From Microbacteriaceae bacterium (GTDB lineage: Bacteria; Actinomycetota; Actinomycetes; Actinomycetales; Microbacteriaceae), in contig JAODAU010000376.1 in NCBI GenBank assembly GCA_025463615.1, forward strand, positions 1 through 5,286: a stretch of DNA of 5,286 nucleotides, read 5' to 3'. A model generated the notes under the pieces. That model was not told where the DNA came from and searched no databases. It was given only the letters and a program-made list of their open reading frames with translations. Below are positions 1 to 5,286 of this stretch, in pieces (within the stretch, counting starts at the first letter, position 1; each line of letters starts with the position of its first letter). The position numbers and the translations under genes were made by a program.

Positions 1-1384
1 CGCGGAGGTCTGGTCGCAGGGCGCCGAGCGATCGCCCGCGCAGGGCGCCCAGCCAGACGCCGAAACCGTAGGCGAGGTCGTCGAGCCGGCGTGCCACACC
101 GAATCGCACAGGGTCCAGCCCCACGCCGGTGCGCCGGTATTCGAGCGCCACGTCGGCGATTGCCGCGACCACGGCTACACGGCGTGCACGGCGGGAGACG
201 AGCGCTGCCGCGACGGTGAGCGGCCACCAGTGCCTAACGACGAGGGCGATGCCCTGGGAGACGGACGCCGCCGCCCCCGCCCCCGCGAGCCGCGCGCCGA
301 GGCGCACGGGGTGCGCGCTGCGCCCCCGCACCTTCCACGCGATCCGCCCCGCGGCGAACGCGGTGACCGCGGCGGCGACGGGCAGCGACCAGCGCCGCTG
401 CGCGAGGAGCGCGACGAGAAGCGCGGCGCTCCAGGGCGCGAGCACGGCCGGCGCGATGTCGTCGGGGTGGCGGCGGGAGAGGGGGTCGGCGCCGGTTCCG
501 TAGAAGGCCTTGCGCGACATCCATTCGGCCAGCTCGGTGCGATGTTCGTGGCGCACCACGGCCGCCGGCTCGTAGCGTACTCGCCAGCCCGCATCGGCGA
601 GGCGCCAGACCAGGTCGACGTCTTCGCCGACCCGCATGGTGCCGTCGAAGCCGCCCTCGAGCGCGTCGACCCGGGCGACCAGGAACGTGCTCGACACCCA
701 CGAGACGGGGGAGCGGGGCCGCACGATCGCCGGATGCAGCCCCAGGTCGAGCGACGACCGCGCGTTCTCGTACCGCCCGATCCAGTTCTCGCTCGCCGGC
801 GTTGCGAGCCCGAGCACCCGGGGCGCGGCCACCGCCACCCGCGGGTCGGCAAAATGCAGGAGAAGCGCGTCGATCGCGCCCGGCTCGACCACCACATCCG
901 AGTCGGCGAAGGCGACGTAGGGGGTGGTGACCTCGGAAAGTCCTGCGTTTCGTGCGCTGGCGGGGCCGACGTTCTCCGGCAGCAGGAGCGCTCGCGCGCC
1001 GTACGACCCGGCGATCGCTGCCGTGGCGGAGGGGTCGGCCGAGGCGTCGTCGACCACGATCGTGGGCACGTCGGGCAGGCTCGCGAGCAGCCGGTCGAGC
1101 TGCGCGGCCCGGTCGCGAACGGGCACGATCACGGTCACGAGCTGCGGGTCGATGGGCGGCAGGTTCGTGATGACCGGGTCGGCCATGCCCGCCTCGAGCA
1201 GCCGGTCGGCGAGGGATGCCGTGGCCGGGCCCACGACGGTGAGCCGACGGTCGACGATCATGCCGGTCGCGGCAGGCGAGAGGAACAGCGCGCGGGTGGG
1301 GGAGCCGCCGACGAGCTCACGGCCGTCGGGGGAGACGCGCACGTGGCGCTCCAGCTGGATGACGAAGCCGAGGGGCAGGGTCAT
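1..1384 (-). CDS. mftF: mycofactocin glycosyltransferase MftF (partial, 3' end outside window)
   Basis: An open frame of 461 codons from the ATG at 1384 to the left edge with no stop. MftF adds a chain of beta-1,4-linked glucose to pre-mycofactocin. A family-2, GT-A fold catalytic domain spans about residues 82-300: VTVIVPVRDR at the first strand, VDDAS at 111-115, the DXD-type metal and nucleotide-sugar motif FADSD at 159-163 (Asp161, Asp163), and GEDVDLVWRL at 253-262 carrying the expected ED catalytic base, then VRHEHRT and RKAFYGTGAD. An N-terminal part, about 5-70, looks like a small winged-helix or PqqD-like unit. The C-terminal part has hydrophobic stretches near 311-328, 334-348, 366-383 and 387-412, suggesting membrane attachment. 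Length is near what I expect for MftF, so only a few codons are probably missing. The end repeats LGALR twice (445-449 and 453-457). It overlaps mftE by ATGA and is probably coupled to it. Any mftG-like gene would lie beyond the left edge. Confidence 0.95.
   Translation of the reverse strand, partial: MTLPLGFVIQLERHVRVSPDGRELVGGSPTRALFLSPAATGMIVDRRLTVVGPATASLADRLLEAGMADPVITNLPPIDPQLVTVIVPVRDRAAQLDRLLASLPDVPTIVVDDASADPSATAAIAGSYGARALLLPENVGPASARNAGLSEVTTPYVAFADSDVVVEPGAIDALLLHFADPRVAVAAPRVLGLATPASENWIGRYENARSSLDLGLHPAIVRPRSPVSWVSSTFLVARVDALEGGFDGTMRVGEDVDLVWRLADAGWRVRYEPAAVVRHEHRTELAEWMSRKAFYGTGADPLSRRHPDDIAPAVLAPWSAALLVALLAQRRWSLPVAAAVTAFAAGRIAWKVRGRSAHPVRLGARLAGAGAAASVSQGIALVVRHWWPLTVAAALVSRRARRVAVVAAIADVALEYRRTGVGLDPVRFGVARRLDDLAYGFGVWLGALRGRSLGALRPDLR
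1381..1384 (-). other. ATGA stop-start overlap of mftE and mftF
   Basis: On the minus strand the mftF ATG (1384-1382) shares two bases with the mftE TGA (1383-1381). An AGGTG at 1391-1395 lies 6 bases before the ATG, inside mftE. This arrangement is the usual sign of translational coupling and fixes the mftF start. Confidence 0.85.
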
Positions 1385-2088
1385 GCCGGGCACCTGAGGC
1401 AGCCACGGGCATCCACGTCGCCGGCGTCGAGGCGCCGCCGGGCCTGCGTCACGACCGTCGCGAAGAGTTCGGCGCCCTCGGCCGCGGTAGCGCCGGTCGG
1501 GTCTCCGAGGATGCCGTTGGGCGACACCGCGCGCACGCCCTTCGTTGTGAGGTCGGCGGCCAGGTGCGCCATCGAGTGAGTGTTGCCGGGCTCGGCGCGC
1601 GAGAGGTCGACGGTCGCCGGCGCGAGGTGCAGCATCAGCGACGTCTCGGTGCGGCCCGCGTGCGCGTCCCCGCCGGGGGTGGCACAGGGGAGCCACGCGA
1701 CCATGTGGTTCTCGGCCCGCAGCTGCAGCACCGCCTCGGAGAGCGAGCGGATGTTGCCGCCGTGCCCGTTCACGAACACCACCCCGGCCGCCCAGGTCGA
1801 GAGCGACCGCACCAGTTCGATGATCGTGAGCCGCAGCGCGTCGTGGCCGACGGACGCGGTGCCGGGGAACGCCTGGTGCTCGCCGCTGGCGCCGTAGGCG
1901 ACGGCCGGGGCGACGATGACGTCGCGGTCGAACCCCTCCGCAAGCGCTCGTGCGACGGACTCGGCGACGAGCGTGTCGGTCTGGAACGGCAGGTGCGGCC
2001 CGTGCTGCTCGGTCGAGCCGAGCGGCACGAGCACTAGCGGCGCGGGCCCGACCGACGGCCAGGCCATCGTCGCCAGGTCGTCGCTCAT
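1381..2088 (-). CDS. mftE: mycofactocin maturation peptidase MftE (creatininase family)
   Basis: A 235-residue cytosolic metallopeptidase of the creatininase family, a normal length for MftE. It cuts the MftC-modified MftA peptide before its last two residues, releasing the cyclised Val-Tyr product AHDP, which MftD then uses. Metal-site motifs are all present: GSTEQHGPHLP with Glu27 and His29, Asp38 in FQTDT, NGHGGN at 107-112 with His109, and HAGRTET with His143 and Glu148. SGEHQAFPGT at 68-77 is also typical. The ATG at 2088 lies 9 bases after mftD with only a poor GATGGG before it, so translation probably depends on ribosomes leaving mftD; Met8 (2067) is a less likely start. The TGA overlaps the mftF ATG. 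The extreme C-terminus ends in CLRC (Cys230, Cys233), an odd pair that I do not recall as a family feature. Creatininase itself is less likely given the flanking mftD and mftF. Confidence 0.95.
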   Translation of the reverse strand: MSDDLATMAWPSVGPAPLVLVPLGSTEQHGPHLPFQTDTLVAESVARALAEGFDRDVIVAPAVAYGASGEHQAFPGTASVGHDALRLTIIELVRSLSTWAAGVVFVNGHGGNIRSLSEAVLQLRAENHMVAWLPCATPGGDAHAGRTETSLMLHLAPATVDLSRAEPGNTHSMAHLAADLTTKGVRAVSPNGILGDPTGATAAEGAELFATVVTQARRRLDAGDVDARGCLRCPA

Positions 2089-2097
2089 CCCATCACG

Positions 2098-3396
2098 TTA
2101 GCGCTTGGCCGGAGCCGCCTTGGCGGGGGCACGTCGCGCTGCGGGCTTGGGCAGCGTGGTCGCGATCGGCGCGCTCTCGCCGGTGGCCTCGGAGGCCTGG
2201 TCGGCCGTCGTGGCCGGCCGGTCGACGCCGAGCGTGCGGGAGAAGGTCGGCGGTATGTAGAAGTCGTCCGGCGACAGCTGGTGCACCGACGAGTGCCCGA
2301 GCCCCAGCACCGCGGAGTCGAGCCCGCCCCGCATGATGTCGAGCACGTTCTCCACGCCCGCCTGGCCATTCGCCGCGAGTCCCCAGAGGTACGCGCGGCC
2401 GATCATCACGGCCCGGGCGCCCAGCGCCAGCGCCTTCGCCACGTCGCTTCCGCGGCGGATGCCGCCATCCAGCAGCACCTCCACCTGGTCGCCCACCTCG
2501 TGCGCCACGGACGACAGCATCCGGATCGTCGCGGGCGTGGAGTCCAGGTTGTTGCCGCCGTGGTTGGAGACGGAGATGGCGGTGACGCCGGCATCCACGG
2601 CGCGACGGGCGTCGTCGATGCGCGTGACGCCCTTGAGCATGAACGGCCCGCCCCACTGCTCGCGCAGCCAGGCGACGTCGTCCCAGGTGGGCGGCGGCGT
2701 CTGCATCCACTCGTAGTAGGCGCCGAAGAAGGTGGGCGCCTCGCCGCCGGGCGGGGTGAGGTTGGGGGCGGTCAGGTCCGGGATGTGGCCGGTCTTGGCG
2801 AAGCTCCAGAGCCAGCGGGGGTGCGGCAGCACGTTGGGCGCGAGGTCCCAGGCGGCCTTGAGGTTCACCTTCTCAGGGATCTGCGGGCTGCCCCAGTCGC
2901 GGCCGTTCGAGAACGACCAGTCGAGGGTGGAGATGAGGCCCTTCGCCCCGGCGGCGCGCGCCCGCTCCATCCGCTGCACCATCGCGTCGCGGCTGCCGCT
3001 CCAGTACATCTGGAACAGCGTGTTCGGGTTGGCGGCGGCGACCTCCTCGATCGGCTTCGAGGCGAAAGAGGAGAGACCCATGATCGTGCCGCGGTTGTTC
3101 GCGGCGCGGGAGACCGCGACCTCGCCGTCGGGGTGGACCGCCTGCACTCCGGTGGGCGAGATGATCACCGGGAACGAGATCGGGATGCCCATGACGGTGG
3201 TCGTGAGGTCACGGGCGGCCTGGTGCCCGGCCACGTGCGGCGCGAACTGGATCTCGGCGAACGCGCCCATGTTGTCGTCGATTGTGAGGCCGCGCTCCGA
3301 CCCCGCGACGAGCGCGCCGTACACCGACGACGGCAGTCTCTTCTTGGCCCGCCGCTGAGCTTCGGCGACGGTCTCGAACCATGCGTTCCTGGCCAT
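2098..3396 (-). CDS. mftD: pre-mycofactocin synthase MftD (FMN-dependent)
   Basis: A 432-residue enzyme of the FMN-dependent alpha-hydroxyacid dehydrogenase family. In mycofactocin synthesis MftD oxidatively deaminates the MftE product AHDP to pre-mycofactocin, whose alpha-keto amide is the redox-active group. Family landmarks seen: Tyr26 (SVYGALVAG), QMY at 129-131, Asp159 and Arg166, Lys255 in FMLKGV, the active-site block SNHGGNNLD at 277-285 with catalytic His279, DGGIRRGSD at 310-318 and GRAYLWG at 333-339 for the FMN phosphate. Asn282 replaces the arginine that binds the substrate carboxylate in glycolate oxidase and flavocytochrome b2, fitting a substrate that is not a 2-hydroxy acid. 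The core ends near residue 390; the last 40 or so residues are an Ala/Pro/Lys/Arg-rich tail. The start has only a weak AGAAGAG site. mftE begins 9 bases after the stop, so the two are co-transcribed. An LldD-type lactate dehydrogenase is excluded by the Asn and the neighbours. Confidence 0.95.
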   Translation of the reverse strand: MARNAWFETVAEAQRRAKKRLPSSVYGALVAGSERGLTIDDNMGAFAEIQFAPHVAGHQAARDLTTTVMGIPISFPVIISPTGVQAVHPDGEVAVSRAANNRGTIMGLSSFASKPIEEVAAANPNTLFQMYWSGSRDAMVQRMERARAAGAKGLISTLDWSFSNGRDWGSPQIPEKVNLKAAWDLAPNVLPHPRWLWSFAKTGHIPDLTAPNLTPPGGEAPTFFGAYYEWMQTPPPTWDDVAWLREQWGGPFMLKGVTRIDDARRAVDAGVTAISVSNHGGNNLDSTPATIRMLSSVAHEVGDQVEVLLDGGIRRGSDVAKALALGARAVMIGRAYLWGLAANGQAGVENVLDIMRGGLDSAVLGLGHSSVHQLSPDDFYIPPTFSRTLGVDRPATTADQASEATGESAPIATTLPKPAARRAPAKAAPAKR

Positions 3397-3422
3397 GGGA
3401 TTCTCTTCTCTCTGTCGTGCCC

Positions 3423-3428
3423 ATTATA
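3423..3428 (-). promoter_or_regulatory. predicted -10 element of the mftD promoter
   Basis: The minus strand reads a perfect TATAAT here, within an AT-rich patch (CAATATAAT) that is exceptional for this DNA. Transcription would begin near 3416, giving a leader of about 20 bases that contains the purine-rich AGAAGAG (3403-3409) before the mftD ATG at 3396. The hexamer at the expected -35 place (about 3446-3451, AGGCAA) is a poor match to TTGACA. The promoter is therefore weak or regulated, or the match is by chance. It is supported by its position in the only sizeable intergenic gap of the window. Confidence 0.55.
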
Positions 3429-3429
3429 T

Positions 3430-3444
3430 TGGCACTCGGTGCCA
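3430..3444. promoter_or_regulatory. 15-bp palindrome, candidate operator before mftD
   Basis: TGGCAC-TCG-GTGCCA is a perfect 6-bp inverted repeat around a 3-base centre. It lies one base upstream of the TATAAT, between the -10 and -35 positions, where a bound repressor would block RNA polymerase. The size and symmetry suit a dimeric TetR-type regulator. Mycofactocin clusters usually encode one, MftR, reported to respond to acyl-CoA, so MftR is the natural candidate, but I cannot confirm its site from memory. As RNA it could fold only into a tight 3-base-loop hairpin with no following U run, so a terminator is less likely. Confidence 0.5.
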
Positions 3445-3461
3445 TTTGCCTGTGCGACTGC

Positions 3462-4277
3462 TCAGAAGTACTGCGCGCCCATGTCCACGCTCAGGTGCTC
3501 GGCCGTGATCAGGCGCGCGTCATCCGAGGCCAGGAAGGCGACCGCGTTGGCGATGTCCTCCGCCTCTGCAGCGTACGTCGGCAGGAACGGCGTGCCCATC
3601 GCGGCGAGCGGCGGGTTGCTCTCGTTGGTGTGCATGATCGCCGAGATCATGTCCCCCGAGCCCATCGGGGTGTTCACCGCGCCCGGGTGCGCGCTGTTCA
3701 CCCGGATGTTGTGCCTGCCCAGCTCCGCGGCGAACGCCCGGGTCATGCCGGTGACGGCGTGCTTGCTCGCGGTGTAGTGAACCATGAACGGCTGCATCTT
3801 CTTGCCGGCGTAGGAGCTGGTGAGGATGATCGCCCCACCGCCCGCCGTGACCAGGTGCGGCGCGCCGACCATCACCGTGTTCCACACGCCGACGACGTTG
3901 ATGTCGATCGTGGTGCGGAACATGTCGGCGGTGGTCTCGTCCCAGGTCGCCGGGATGCAGATGCCCGCGTTGGCGACCACGATGTCGAGGTGGCCGAGCT
4001 GGGCGACCGCGCCGTCGACGAAGGTACGCATCTTCTCCAGCTCGCGCACATCGCCCTGCTCGAAGATGATCCGCCGGTCGAGCGCCTCGACCAGCCGAAC
4101 GGTCTCGTTGAGGTCCTCGATCGACGACGAGTCGTACGGCACGAGCGGGATCTCGCCGGCGAGGTCGATCGCGATGATGTCTGCCCCCTCCGACGCGAGC
4201 TTGACGGCGTGGGCGCGACCCTGCCCGCGCGCTGCTCCGGTGATGAAGGCGACCTTGCCCTCGAGGCGTCCGGCCAT
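3462..4277 (-). CDS. mycofactocin-coupled short-chain dehydrogenase/reductase
   Basis: A complete 271-residue SDR oxidoreductase, probably cytosolic. Seen: the nucleotide-binding motif TGAARGQG at residues 13-20; Asp38 after the second strand, which favours NAD over NADP; NAG at 103-105; Asn127; and the catalytic set Ser155, Tyr168, Lys172 (YTASK). An insertion after strand two (about 39-70, with VPYDSSSIEDLNETV) and the GAARGQGR version of the glycine motif are hallmarks of the mycofactocin-coupled, carveol-dehydrogenase-like SDR family. Members of that family hold NAD so tightly that it does not exchange, and mycofactocin is the proposed external electron acceptor. The substrate, likely a secondary alcohol or ketone, cannot be read from sequence. 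The ATG at 4277 has a strong AAAGGAG at 4284-4290, and the gene lies 32 bases after the VWA gene. Its position beside mftDEF supports the cofactor assignment. SDR class is certain; mycofactocin coupling is very likely. Confidence 0.93.
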   Translation of the reverse strand: MAGRLEGKVAFITGAARGQGRAHAVKLASEGADIIAIDLAGEIPLVPYDSSSIEDLNETVRLVEALDRRIIFEQGDVRELEKMRTFVDGAVAQLGHLDIVVANAGICIPATWDETTADMFRTTIDINVVGVWNTVMVGAPHLVTAGGGAIILTSSYAGKKMQPFMVHYTASKHAVTGMTRAFAAELGRHNIRVNSAHPGAVNTPMGSGDMISAIMHTNESNPPLAAMGTPFLPTYAAEAEDIANAVAFLASDDARLITAEHLSVDMGAQYF

Positions 4278-4283
4278 GATGTT

Positions 4284-4290
4284 CTCCTTT
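4284..4290 (-). promoter_or_regulatory. strong ribosome binding site of the SDR gene
   Basis: On the minus strand AAAGGAG stands 6 bases before the ATG at 4277, the best Shine-Dalgarno match in the window. It follows an A-rich, probably unstructured leader (GAGAAAAACAAC), which stands out in this GC-rich DNA. The two together suggest efficient translation of the dehydrogenase and fix its start. Confidence 0.8.
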
Positions 4291-4309
4291 GTTGTTTTTC
4301 TCGGGTGGT

Positions 4310-5286
4310 TCAGCCGCCGAAGAGCGAGCTGAGGGCGGGAGCGACGTCCCGGTAGGTGTGAACGAGCCGCGCCTTGCCGTGCCCGGCGAGGGCCAGCTCC
4401 TTGCCGAGCTCGACGTCCTTCTCGCCGCTGACGTCGATGAGCACGTCGAGTCGCGGCAGCCGGGAGGCGACGACCCGCGGATCGGGCCCGGCGTTGTGCA
4501 CGCAGTCGGAGAGCAGGAGCACGCGGGCATCCCGCACCGGCACACGGGCGAGCTCGCGGTGCGCGAGTTCGAGCGGGAACGAGATGTTGGTGAGGCCGCG
4601 GGCCGGCATCCGCAGCATGGTGTCGAGCAGGTCCATCGGGCGGATCTCCTCGCCCAGGTGCAGCAGCACGGCCGCGTCCGACCAGAACGCGATCACCGAG
4701 AGCGCGTCGTTCTGCAGCTCGCCGGCCAGCGCGCCGACCGTCGCGGCGGCGGTCTGCACGCGCTCGCCCTTCATCGAGCCGGAGACGTCGACGGCGAGCA
4801 CGACCGAGCGGCGCGTGCGCACCCGATCCCGCACGATGATGTCATCGTCCTCGGGGTACGGCCGCTCGGCCAGCACCTCGATCGTCTTGTCCAGGTCGAT
4901 CTCGTCCGATCCGCCGCGGTAGGGGAGGCTCGAGAGGGTCCCGGCCCCGCGCCGGGGTGTGCCGTCCTTGCGCGGCCGGCGGATGGCGAGCCGCGAGGTG
5001 ATCTGCCGGGCGCGGTCGCGCACGACGGGGTCGGCGGCCACGGCGTCGGCGTCGGCCAGCACGAGGGTGCCCTGTTCGTCCGTGAAACCCGATCCGGGGT
5101 CGCCGGGCTTCGCGCGAGCGCGCCCGGAGCCGCGGCCGGGCTCCGCGCTCATGACGACGCCACCGCCGCCCTTTCCGGCTTCGAACACGGTGGGCTCCTC
5201 GTCCAGTTGTTTGGGGGTGCGGCGCAGCTGGCGGCTCGGCTTGGTGGAGCGTTCCGTCCTGCGCCGGATCGGCGAATCCGCCTCGA
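4310..5286 (-). CDS. VWA-domain protein (partial, 5' end outside window)
   Basis: Function unknown. Numbering from a GTG at 5188 (292 residues to the TGA at 4310), a VWA domain spans about residues 125-290. Its MIDAS metal site looks complete: DVSGS at 134-138 (Asp134, Ser136, Ser138), Thr200 in GLTNIS and Asp228 in LLLSDC. Residues 1-90 are Gly/Arg/Pro-rich and probably disordered. The GTG has a GAGGAG at 5195-5200 with a 6-base spacer. However, the frame stays open to the right edge with typical high-GC third positions, reading a basic segment (RRRTERSTKPSRQLRR) before the GTG, so the true start is probably outside and the visible part is 325 codons. No signal peptide or membrane segment is visible. 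The style resembles CoxE-like and Mg-chelatase-D-like VWA proteins, which usually pair with a MoxR-type AAA+ ATPase acting as a maturation chaperone. Its stop lies 32 bases before the dehydrogenase start, suggesting one transcript. VWA assignment is firm; role is inference. Confidence 0.88.
   Translation of the reverse strand, partial: EADSPIRRRTERSTKPSRQLRRTPKQLDEEPTVFEAGKGGGGVVMSAEPGRGSGRARAKPGDPGSGFTDEQGTLVLADADAVAADPVVRDRARQITSRLAIRRPRKDGTPRRGAGTLSSLPYRGGSDEIDLDKTIEVLAERPYPEDDDIIVRDRVRTRRSVVLAVDVSGSMKGERVQTAAATVGALAGELQNDALSVIAFWSDAAVLLHLGEEIRPMDLLDTMLRMPARGLTNISFPLELAHRELARVPVRDARVLLLSDCVHNAGPDPRVVASRLPRLDVLIDVSGEKDVELGKELALAGHGKARLVHTYRDVAPALSSLFGG

Noticed and set aside
19..50. Inverted or direct repeat of GGGCGCC near the left edge
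   Set aside because: It lies inside mftF and is explained by the twice-repeated LGALR protein motif and the GC-rich codons encoding it.
230..1579. A 449-codon plus-strand open frame antisense to mftF and mftE
   Set aside because: Compositionally biased (Arg, Gly, Asp, His), spans the overlap of two genuine genes, and has no domain. High GC removes stop codons from antisense frames.
3430..3444. Rho-independent terminator after the SDR gene
   Set aside because: The stem is only 6 bp with a 3-base loop and is followed on the minus strand by ATATAATGGG, not a T run.
3429..3445. CIRCE-like heat-shock operator (HrcA), because of TTGGCACTC
   Set aside because: CIRCE needs two GCACTC/GAGTGC half-sites with a 9-base spacer. 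Here the arms are only 3 bases apart and no chaperone gene follows.
2281..3777. A 498-codon plus-strand open frame antisense to mftD and the SDR gene
   Set aside because: It runs across two genes with clear catalytic motifs and an intergenic promoter, shows no recognisable domain, and is Arg/Gly/Val/His-rich, as expected for the reverse of GC-rich coding DNA.
4278..4309. A separate promoter for the SDR gene in the gap after the VWA gene
   Set aside because: The gap is only 32 bases and contains a ribosome binding site and A-rich leader but no -10 or -35 pair.
5153..5188. GTG at 5188 (or ATG at 5152) as the true start of the VWA gene
   Set aside because: The GTG has a good GAGGAG site, but the frame remains open with coding-like codon use to the window edge, so I preferred a longer gene entering from outside. 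The GTG start remains possible.

Overview
The window is a GC-rich (roughly 70% by eye) stretch of an actinobacterial genome. Every recognisable gene lies on the minus strand, so transcription runs from right to left. Codons end mostly in G or C. The content is diagnostic of Actinomycetota: it is the distal half of a mycofactocin locus. Mycofactocin is a peptide-derived redox cofactor made mainly by actinobacteria. The genus cannot be read from the sequence; a Microbacteriaceae-like or other high-GC actinobacterium is only a guess.

Layout in transcription order: (1) 5286-4310, the C-terminal part of a von Willebrand factor A (VWA) protein with a complete MIDAS metal site; its start is probably beyond the right edge. 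(2) 4277-3462, a short-chain dehydrogenase of the mycofactocin-coupled, carveol-dehydrogenase-like type, with a strong ribosome binding site. (3) A 65-base gap holding a perfect TATAAT -10 element next to a 15-bp palindrome, read here as a regulated promoter. (4) 3396-2098, mftD, the FMN-dependent pre-mycofactocin synthase. (5) 2088-1381, mftE, the creatininase-family peptidase. (6) 1384-1, mftF, the mycofactocin glycosyltransferase, overlapping mftE by ATGA and cut off by the left edge just before its probable end.

How they work together: in the established pathway MftB and MftC modify the C-terminal Val-Tyr of the MftA peptide. MftE then releases the modified dipeptide (AHDP), MftD oxidatively deaminates it to pre-mycofactocin, and MftF adds a glucose chain. 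The short-chain dehydrogenase is a likely user of the finished cofactor: its NAD is expected to stay bound and be re-oxidised by mycofactocin. The VWA protein is not a known pathway member; by analogy with MoxR/VWA pairs it may help mature an associated oxidoreductase.

mftA, mftB and mftC are not in the window. The place just upstream of mftD, where mftC usually sits, is taken by the dehydrogenase and a separate promoter. The cluster is therefore rearranged or split. I see no RNA gene, insertion sequence, CRISPR array or plus-strand gene, and no gene-free stretch longer than 65 bases.
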